From Thermoplasmata archaeon (lineage in GTDB: Archaea > Thermoplasmatota > SW-10-69-26): a stretch of 11,008 nucleotides of DNA. The DNA is taken from the NCBI GenBank assembly GCA_003561665.1, contig PWVY01000113.1, positions 1 through 11,008 of the forward strand. The letters are read 5' to 3'. Positions within the stretch are counted from its first letter, which is position 1. The number at the start of each line of letters is the position of its first letter. The position numbers were made by a program, and so were the translations under genes. Shown here piece after piece: positions 5,613 to 11,008 of this stretch. The notes beneath the pieces were generated by a model. That model saw only the letters and a program-made list of their open reading frames with translations, was not told the DNA's origin and did no database searches.

Positions 5613-5655
5613 GCCTACGGGGCCATGCGCCCCGTAGGCCTCCTTTCTCCCCTCT
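5613..5655 (+). terminator. strong hairpin terminator after the surface protein gene
   Basis: A perfect 11-base-pair stem, GCCTACGGGGC (5613-5623) with GCCCCGTAGGC (5629-5639), encloses a five-base loop. It lies 33 bases after the surface protein stop. It is followed on the plus strand by a pyrimidine tract (CTCCTTTCTCCCCTCT). The tract is C-interrupted rather than a clean U-run, so it is weaker by archaeal rules. It lies between convergent genes and the stem could also serve the minus-strand operon that ends at 5683. Confidence 0.65.
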
Positions 5656-5682
5656 AACCTCTGGATCTCCCTCTCCTTGCCC

Positions 5683-6669
5683 TCAAACCACGCGCAGATT
5701 CTCCACACTTCCCCCTTCTCCCGTCACCAAAGCGTCCACGATGCGGGCCGTCCTCGCGTATCGAGCATCCACCGTTCGCTCATCATACGCCGCCAGGTGC
5801 GGCGTCACAACCACACGCTCCAACCCCGCTAACCTCTCCAAGTCCGGCGGTGTAGGCTCCCCGGGCAACACATCCGTCGCGTACCCCCCTAACCGATCCG
5901 CCCATAACGCCTCGACGACGGCATCATGATCCACGATGCCTCCACGCGCCGTGTTCACCAAGCACGCCCCCTCCGGCAACATCGCCAACGCCTCGTCCCC
6001 GATCAACCCCCGCGTGGACGAATCAAGAGGAACATGCAAGGAAAGCACGTCACTCCGCTCCAACAACGCATCCAACGATGACACGAACCGGAACCCCTCC
6101 AGAACCTCCAACCGCGGATCAGGGTCGATATCGAACCCCACCACGCGACCCCCAAGCCCTGACACCAACGACGCCACCTTGCTCCCAATCCGCCCCACCC
6201 CCAGCACGCCCACCGTCACATCCTCCAAATGACGCCCCATCAACGAAGACCGATCCCAAACCGGGGACATTCCCCCAACAACGCCACCCGCCTCCGGGAC
6301 CCGCCGGAGCAACATCAACATGAACATCAACGCATGATGCGCCACGCTCTCCGTCGCGTACCCCCCAAGATGGTACCCTCGAACCCCGTTCTCCCTCATC
6401 CACCTCAAGGGTAGATGATCGAAACCATCAGAACGCGTAACGATGCCCTCCAACGCCCTGAAGACCTCCAAGGCCTCCACCTCAACGTGATCATGGATCA
6501 TCACCGTCAAAACGCGAGCATCCGCATGCGCCCTGGCGACTTGAGAAGATAGAGAATCCTCAAGCAAGCAGGTCCCAGGCAAATGCGCACGAGCGAACCG
6601 CTCCTCGTGACCAAACACGCTCGTCGAAACCACGCGACCGGGCACGTCCTCACCCACGGCAAAACCCAC
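5683..6669 (-). CDS. D-isomer-specific 2-hydroxyacid dehydrogenase
   Basis: This protein of up to 328 residues should interconvert a 2-hydroxy acid and its 2-keto acid with NAD(H), in the cytosol. The Rossmann motif GVGRIG is at 157-162, with Asp180 ending the second strand and indicating NAD over NADP. The catalytic set is visible: Arg242 in NTARGGIV, Glu271 in DVLPGEP and His291 in TPHLAAYDERT. The D-lactate dehydrogenase-like signature RSDGFDHLPL is at about 79-88, with GGYATESVAHHALMFMLMLL after it. The substrate cannot be read from sequence; lactate, glycerate, phosphoglycerate and sulfolactate are all used in the family. The start is uncertain: the upstream-most codon is GTG at 6669, with other in-frame GTGs at 6657, 6645 and 6633, and none has a clear ribosome binding site. 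It begins nine bases after comB on the same strand and is very probably co-transcribed with it. Confidence 0.9.
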   Translation of the reverse strand: MGFAVGEDVPGRVVSTSVFGHEERFARAHLPGTCLLEDSLSSQVARAHADARVLTVMIHDHVEVEALEVFRALEGIVTRSDGFDHLPLRWMRENGVRGYHLGGYATESVAHHALMFMLMLLRRVPEAGGVVGGMSPVWDRSSLMGRHLEDVTVGVLGVGRIGSKVASLVSGLGGRVVGFDIDPDPRLEVLEGFRFVSSLDALLERSDVLSLHVPLDSSTRGLIGDEALAMLPEGACLVNTARGGIVDHDAVVEALWADRLGGYATDVLPGEPTPPDLERLAGLERVVVTPHLAAYDERTVDARYARTARIVDALVTGEGGSVENLRVV

Positions 6670-6678
6670 CCGATCCGT

Positions 6679-7362
6679 TCACACCGGGATCAACCGTGCA
6701 CCATCCAACTCGGGCACAACGGGCGCCGTGTCCACGCTCAAACAAGCATCCACATCCGCCCCCTTCCCCGCTTCCCTAAGCTTCACAGCGCTCGTACTCT
6801 CCTCTAAAGCCGAAACCGTCTCCTCTACGCTCACCCTCTCACCCCTCAACAAGGCCGCCAGGAACGTACAGCAAACATCGTCATCCCTGGCAGGATCCCC
6901 TCTCCACCCCGCCGCCACCAAAGCAACCCGCTCTCCAGCCACCTCCCTCGCGACGCGGCTTGCGTTCACCAACCCCCCCGCCAGAACGCGCCCTGCACCT
7001 TCAGCAGCCACCAAAGCACCCGTCCCGTTCGTGGTCGTCAAGACAACCTCGCGACCCCCAAGGTCCATGCCCGCAAGCTTCGCAGGAGAATTATCCACGA
7101 ACCCCTCCAACCGACCCCGATCCCGCTCCCCCACCAACACCGCCCCATCGATCTCCTCGCCTCGCTGACGGGCTGCCTCCACCGACGTCACCGGGTGCAC
7201 CGCAACGGCTCCGTTCTCCATCGCGACCGCGATGGTGCTCGTCGCCCGCAGCACATCCACGACGATGGCCACCTCATCGGACCTCAACTGATCGGCTTGA
7301 CTTGCTTGCAGGATGCGTACGCTTTCTGCTGGGGTCTCCGGCACGCGCGGGGCTTCCATCAT
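6679..7362 (-). CDS. comB: 2-phosphosulfolactate phosphatase family protein ComB
   Basis: The 227-residue product matches ComB, which removes phosphate from phosphosulfolactate to give sulfolactate in coenzyme M synthesis. Family blocks are VDVLRATST (35-43), VGERDRGRLEGFVDNSP (77-93), TTTNGT (109-114), AGWRGDPARDDDVCC (151-165) and the closing CLSVDTAPVVPELDGARL (207-224). I chose the ATG at 7362 (an ATGATG pair) over a frame extension to 7503. It gives the usual family length, and a TTAA box lies 27 bases upstream, as for a leaderless mRNA. The extension would overlap the divergent lhr start. ComB homologues occur in archaea and bacteria that do not make methane, where the physiological substrate is often unknown. 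No comA, comC, comD or comE gene is visible in the window. Confidence 0.88.
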   Translation of the reverse strand: MMEAPRVPETPAESVRILQASQADQLRSDEVAIVVDVLRATSTIAVAMENGAVAVHPVTSVEAARQRGEEIDGAVLVGERDRGRLEGFVDNSPAKLAGMDLGGREVVLTTTNGTGALVAAEGAGRVLAGGLVNASRVAREVAGERVALVAAGWRGDPARDDDVCCTFLAALLRGERVSVEETVSALEESTSAVKLREAGKGADVDACLSVDTAPVVPELDGARLIPV

Positions 7363-7470
7363 GCCACTTAGCACTCCGACAAGGACCTTAACCCTTCCAA
7401 TCCCGCACTCGAAACCTCGAAGGCCAAGGCCGCAAAGCCTTTCAGGCAGTCCTCTTGTTGGGCGAGGGCC
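7363..7470. promoter_or_regulatory. divergent promoter region between comB and lhr
   Basis: This 108-base spacer separates the divergent comB and lhr starts. On the minus strand, GGTTAAGG (centre about 7389.5) lies 27 bases before the comB ATG, the spacing expected for a leaderless archaeal transcript. For lhr there is no convincing TATA box; GAGGG just before its GTG is too close for a normal ribosome binding site. A small inverted repeat GGCC-AA-GGCC occurs at about 7421-7430. Nothing else stands out. Confidence 0.45.
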
Positions 7471-10167
7471 GTGGGCCAACAAGCCGCGTCTCCACGTATC
7501 CAAGAAGCAACCCCCCGCAGCGATGCCGAACTCTTCGACATACTAGAGCCCGAAGTGGAAGCATGGTTCAAGAAACGCTTCGAGGCCTTCACGCCCCCCC
7601 AACGATACGCCGTCAACGAGATCCACGAGCGTAACAACGTGCTCATCTCAAGCCCGACAGGCACCGGGAAAACACTCTCCGCCTTCCTTGCCGCCATCAA
7701 CGAACTTGCCCGAGAAGCCAAGAAAGGAGACCTCGACGATCGGGGCTACGTCCTCTACGTCTCTCCCCTGAAAGCCCTCAACAACGACATCGAGAACAAC
7801 CTCCAAGCCCCCCTGGCGGGGATCCGCAAGGAACTCGACGAGGCCGGTTACGACGCCGACAAAATCCGCGTGGGGGTTCGCACGGGGGATACAAGCCAAT
7901 ACGAACGCCAAAAGATGACGAAGAAGCCCCCCCACATCCTCATCACGACGCCCGAGACGCTTGGGATCGTCCTCAACGCACCCACCTTCAGCGAGCACCT
8001 CACCCGCGTTCGATGGATCATCGTCGACGAGGTCCACAGCCTTGCGGAGAACAAACGCGGCACGCACCTCATGCTAAGCCTCGAACGCCTCACCGCCCGC
8101 ATCCAACGGACCCAAGCCAAAGCCCCACACCCCGCTCCACCACCACAAGGCCCCAAGCCAGATGCAACGGCGACCAACCCACCTCCAGGCCCCGTCCGCA
8201 TCGGTCTGTCCGCAACCATCCATCCCCTCGAACGCATCGCAGGGTACCTCGCCGGGCGCTCGAAAGACGGAGAGCATCGACCCTGCCGCGTCGTGGATGT
8301 CACCTACACCAAAGACGTGAACGTGGAGATCCTCTGCCCAGTCGAGAACATCGCCAACACGCCGCAACACGCCCCCGTGGACCCCCTCTACGAGGACCTC
8401 CATGACCTCATCCAACAACACGACACCACGATCGTGTTCACCAACACCCGGGCAGGAACAGAGCGCGTCGTGAACAACCTCACCGAGCGATACCCCGACG
8501 CTTACGAGGACAAGATCGGCGCCCATCATGGATCCATGAGCAAGGAGAAACGCCTAACGGTCGAGGAGGCCCTTCGTGAAGGCCACCTGTCCGCCGTCGT
8601 GACGAGCACGAGCCTCGAACTCGGCATCGACATCGGGAGCGTGGACCTCGTCGTGCTCCTCTCCTCCCCGCGGAGCGTCGCAAGGGCGCTCCAACGCATC
8701 GGGCGAAGCGGTCACCGCCTGCATGCGGAAAGCAAGGGCGCCCTCGTCGCGCTCGACCGTGACGACCTCGTCGAATGCACCGTCATCGCCAGCCAAGCAC
8801 GAAGAGGCGACCTTGACGAACTCTCCATCCCGACGAACTGTCTGGACGTGCTTTGTCAACACTTGGTCGGTATGGGGCTTGAACGTGTATGGCCCGTCGA
8901 TGAAGCCTACAGGACCATCACGCAAGCAGAACCATACCAAAATCTCCCCCGCGAGGATTTCGAAGCCTGCCTATCCTATCTCTCCAGCAGCGATCTTAAC
9001 GATCAAAACGTCTACCCCAAACTGTGGTGGGACGAAAAGGAAGGCCGGTTCGGGCGCAGAGGTCGGAAAACGCGGCCGATTTACTACATGAACATTGGCA
9101 CCATCCCGGATAGCACACAGATGACCGTAAAAAGCGGGGACGAGCCCGTAGGAACCATCGATGAGGAGTTCCTCGAGGGCCTCAGCAAAGGGGACGTGTT
9201 CTCGTTGGGAGGCACAGCCTGGGAGTACCGAGGCGCCAGCCCCGTGAAAGCACGCGTCGAACCCGCCGGCGAGCAGCGACCCACCGTACCCCGATGGTTC
9301 AGCGAATCCCTCCCCCTCTCCTTCGAGATGGCTCAACGCGTGGCAACTTTCCGGCGCGACCTCGCCGACATCATCCAAAAGAAAGGCGCCAAAACCGCGC
9401 AAGCGTACCTGGAAGAAGAACACCAAGCCCCCCCTCACGTCGCAGAAGCCCTCGTCGATTACCACCGGACACAACTCGCATACGTCGGCATCCCTGGACC
9501 CAACGACGCGCTCGTCGAAGAACACCAAACCGACGACGGGCGAACCCGCTACGTCTTCCACACGCCCATCGGACGCCGCGCGAACGAAGCCCTTGCCCGC
9601 GCTTTCGCCCACCGGATCGAGAAGAACAAGAACGAACGCATCCCCTGGATGGTCAACGATTACGGGCTCGTCCTGACGCTCCCCCCCCGGCGGAAACTCA
9701 CCAACCAGGAAGTTCGCAGCCTCTTCCTCGTCGACCTGGCCGACGAGCTCCATGAAGCCATCGACGACGCTGAACTCCTACGACGAAGGTTCCGCTACGT
9801 CGCAGCGCGCTCGTTCATGATCCTCCGCAACTACATGGGAACGAAGATCAGCGTCGGCCGCCAAAACGCCACGGCGCGACAACTCCTCCGAAACCTCCAA
9901 CGCAACCACCCCGACTCACCCATCCTTAAGGAAACCTACCGCGAGATCCTGCAAGACGCCCTTGACTACAAGAACGCGCATGCCTACCTCTTCCGCTTCA
10001 TCTCTCGACAAGCCAACATCCGGTTCCAACGCGGCCTCCCCGCCCCCAGCCCCTTCGCCTTCAACCTCGTCGCAGCCACCACGCCCACCACGCACCTCGC
10101 CGACGGCGAAGACGACGCCCTTGCAACCTTCACCCAACGCGTCGAAGAAGCCCTCACCAACCCATAG
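7471..10167 (+). CDS. lhr: Lhr-type superfamily 2 helicase
   Basis: The 898-residue protein is an ATP-dependent DNA/RNA helicase of the Lhr family, linked in archaea and bacteria to DNA repair; 3'-to-5' unwinding is known for family members. Motifs in order are FTPPQRYAV before motif I, SPTGTGKT (Walker A, 61-68), VSPLKALNND (97-106), TTPETLG (159-165), DEVH (186-189), SAT (247-249), VFTNTRAGTERV (322-333), TSTSLELGIDIG (378-389) and QRIGRSGHR (408-416). The second half (about 420-898) fits the winged-helix and Lhr-specific core region, and the total is close to the usual length for archaeal Lhr. A proline/alanine-rich insert at about 211-240, between DEVH and SAT, is unusual. The start is GTG at 7471, about 40 residues before FTPPQ; the next in-frame GTG is at codon 29, so the N-terminus is slightly uncertain. 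The gene stands alone, divergent from comB and 34 bases before the regulator gene. Confidence 0.93.
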   Translation: MGQQAASPRIQEATPRSDAELFDILEPEVEAWFKKRFEAFTPPQRYAVNEIHERNNVLISSPTGTGKTLSAFLAAINELAREAKKGDLDDRGYVLYVSPLKALNNDIENNLQAPLAGIRKELDEAGYDADKIRVGVRTGDTSQYERQKMTKKPPHILITTPETLGIVLNAPTFSEHLTRVRWIIVDEVHSLAENKRGTHLMLSLERLTARIQRTQAKAPHPAPPPQGPKPDATATNPPPGPVRIGLSATIHPLERIAGYLAGRSKDGEHRPCRVVDVTYTKDVNVEILCPVENIANTPQHAPVDPLYEDLHDLIQQHDTTIVFTNTRAGTERVVNNLTERYPDAYEDKIGAHHGSMSKEKRLTVEEALREGHLSAVVTSTSLELGIDIGSVDLVVLLSSPRSVARALQRIGRSGHRLHAESKGALVALDRDDLVECTVIASQARRGDLDELSIPTNCLDVLCQHLVGMGLERVWPVDEAYRTITQAEPYQNLPREDFEACLSYLSSSDLNDQNVYPKLWWDEKEGRFGRRGRKTRPIYYMNIGTIPDSTQMTVKSGDEPVGTIDEEFLEGLSKGDVFSLGGTAWEYRGASPVKARVEPAGEQRPTVPRWFSESLPLSFEMAQRVATFRRDLADIIQKKGAKTAQAYLEEEHQAPPHVAEALVDYHRTQLAYVGIPGPNDALVEEHQTDDGRTRYVFHTPIGRRANEALARAFAHRIEKNKNERIPWMVNDYGLVLTLPPRRKLTNQEVRSLFLVDLADELHEAIDDAELLRRRFRYVAARSFMILRNYMGTKISVGRQNATARQLLRNLQRNHPDSPILKETYREILQDALDYKNAHAYLFRFISRQANIRFQRGLPAPSPFAFNLVAATTPTTHLADGEDDALATFTQRVEEALTNP

Positions 10168-10176
10168 CCTTCATAC

Positions 10177-10203
10177 ATAGAAACAACTCTGGAGTTGTTC
10201 TAT
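10177..10203 (+). promoter_or_regulatory. palindromic operator candidate at the TrmB-family gene start
   Basis: Two arms, ATAGAAACAACTC (10177-10189) and GAGTTGTTCTAT (10192-10203), are reverse complements except for one extra A in the left arm, with TG between them. The inner ACAACTC-TG-GAGTTGT is perfect. The right arm runs into the ATG at 10202. Just upstream, TTCATACATA (centre about 10175) is 27 bases before the ATG, the distance expected for the TATA box of a leaderless mRNA. A repressor bound here would cover the transcription start. Autoregulation by the adjacent TrmB-type protein is the simplest inference. If transcribed, the same bases could form a hairpin at the 5' end. Confidence 0.6.
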
Positions 10204-11008
10204 GGAGCCGGTGGACACCCTCAAAGGTCTCGGACTCACCCAATACGAAGCCAGCGTATACGTCGCCCTCCTAGGCAGCGGCCCCCTCGAAGCCCGCGAA
10301 ACCGCCAAACGAGCCGACGTCCCCACCGGCCGCATCTACGATGCCCTCCACGCCCTCAACGACAAAGGCATGGTCAAGATCCTCCAAGGACGCCCCAAAC
10401 GCTTCCAAGCAAGGCAACCCAGCATCGCCCTCGACGACTTGCTCTCCAACAAACGCGTCGAACTCGACCGACGCTTCGACCAAATGACCCGCGAAGCCGC
10501 CCGCCTCGAAAACGAGCTTGCACCCAAAGCCCAACAAGAACCCCGCCCCGTCTTCAACGTCAGCATCGGAGAAGAAACCGGCCGCGCATTCCTAGCCACG
10601 CAACTCTCCCGCGCCCGCGAAACCATCGACATCAGCCTCCGCTCCGAGTTCAAACTCCAACCCGAAGATGTCGAGGTCTTCCGCGCCCTCTCCAAAGCCG
10701 TCGACCGAGGCGTGCAAGTCCGCGCCGTCCTCCCAAGCGACGAACTCGACCGAGCCCTCCAAAGCCCCTTCGCCGGGAAGATCCTCTCCCTGCTCGGCCC
10801 CCACCTTGGAGAAGGCCTCCGCGTACGCCTAAGCTCCCAAGAAGTCATCCCCTTCACCGTCATCGACGGCGACGGCGTCACCCTCGCCGTCAAGAACCCC
10901 CTCGACCCCGAACGCTACTTCGCCTTCCTCTTCGTCCACGACCCCCCCTTCGCCCAAGACCTGACCGAACGCTTCCAAGGCGTCTGGGAGAACGCCCCCA
11001 CCGGGATC
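10202..11008 (+). CDS. TrmB-family transcriptional regulator (3' end missing)
   Basis: The frame from ATG 10202 stays open for 269 codons to the window edge. The N-terminal 80 or so residues form a winged helix-turn-helix typical of TrmB proteins: LKGLGLTQYEASVYVALLGS, then ARETAKRADVPTGRIYDALH and a wing ending in GRPKRFQA. A coiled-coil-like linker follows (about 83-108). The region from about 115 (VFNVSIGEETGRAFLATQLS onward) resembles the phospholipase D-like sensor half of TrmB regulators, with no visible HKD catalytic motif, as expected for a sensor. Members control sugar uptake and central carbon metabolism in archaea, but the ligand here cannot be told. A palindrome overlaps the start codon, which suggests autoregulation. 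It probably ends soon after the edge, since the family is about 250-350 residues. The codons are dominated by NNC. Confidence 0.88.
   Translation, partial: MEPVDTLKGLGLTQYEASVYVALLGSGPLEARETAKRADVPTGRIYDALHALNDKGMVKILQGRPKRFQARQPSIALDDLLSNKRVELDRRFDQMTREAARLENELAPKAQQEPRPVFNVSIGEETGRAFLATQLSRARETIDISLRSEFKLQPEDVEVFRALSKAVDRGVQVRAVLPSDELDRALQSPFAGKILSLLGPHLGEGLRVRLSSQEVIPFTVIDGDGVTLAVKNPLDPERYFAFLFVHDPPFAQDLTERFQGVWENAPTGI

Noticed and set aside
7363..7503. 47-codon N-terminal extension of comB
   Set aside because: It would overlap the divergent lhr start and exceed the family length. The ATGATG at 7362 with a TTAA box 27 bases upstream fits better.
8971..9753. 260-codon minus-strand frame inside lhr
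   Set aside because: It is antisense to the conserved Lhr core and open because of codon bias; there is no independent signal for a gene.
1..11008. Mobile element, CRISPR array or defence island
   Set aside because: I saw no transposase or integrase motifs, no regularly spaced direct repeats, no terminal inverted repeats with target duplications and no defence-type gene cluster; the Lhr helicase is a common chromosomal repair gene.

Overview
The window is archaeal and almost fully coding. The block rpoE1 - spt4 - GTP-dependent dephospho-CoA kinase - rps24e - rps27ae is a classic euryarchaeal cluster. Archaeal ComB, an archaeal-type Lhr helicase, a TrmB-family regulator and TATA-like promoter boxes agree with it. 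The DNA is GC-rich. Secreted products are very acidic and carry many N-glycosylation sequons, while cytosolic proteins are only mildly acidic. This would fit a marine or otherwise saline Thermoplasmatota or related euryarchaeal lineage, but that placement is an inference and no marker here settles it.

Layout. A gene start leaves the left edge on the minus strand (1-59). A leaderless-looking gene (205-897) encodes a lipoprotein with a long acidic, disordered body. It converges on a minus-strand nicotinate phosphoribosyltransferase gene (921-2270). A 283-base spacer (2271-2553) with a clear TATA box follows. Then comes the tightly coupled transcription/CoA/ribosome operon (2554-4330). After it lies a 200-base spacer with four tandem hairpins, a T-run and a hairpin that sequesters a ribosome binding site. 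Next is a secreted, probably glycosylated surface protein with a C-terminal VPAPG-plus-helix anchor (4533-5579), closed by a strong hairpin. The minus-strand pair comB and a D-2-hydroxyacid dehydrogenase (5683-7362) is divergent from lhr (7471-10167). A TrmB-family regulator (from 10202) runs off the right edge, and a near-perfect palindrome overlaps its start codon.

How the parts relate. The central operon joins the RNA polymerase stalk subunit Rpo7, the elongation factor Spt4, a late CoA-biosynthesis kinase and two small-subunit ribosomal proteins, with stop/start overlaps and good Shine-Dalgarno sites. The ComB/dehydrogenase pair suggests sulfolactate or coenzyme M-like chemistry, although the stereochemistry of the dehydrogenase family complicates that reading. 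The plus strand is conspicuously C-rich in genes of both orientations, so plus genes favour NNC codons and minus genes favour NNG codons.

I found no CRISPR array, insertion sequence, tRNA, rRNA or clear defence system. Most of the window is ordinary chromosomal housekeeping. The best leads are the TrmB palindrome, the hairpin-rich spacer before the surface protein gene, the comB-dehydrogenase pairing and the two acidic surface proteins.
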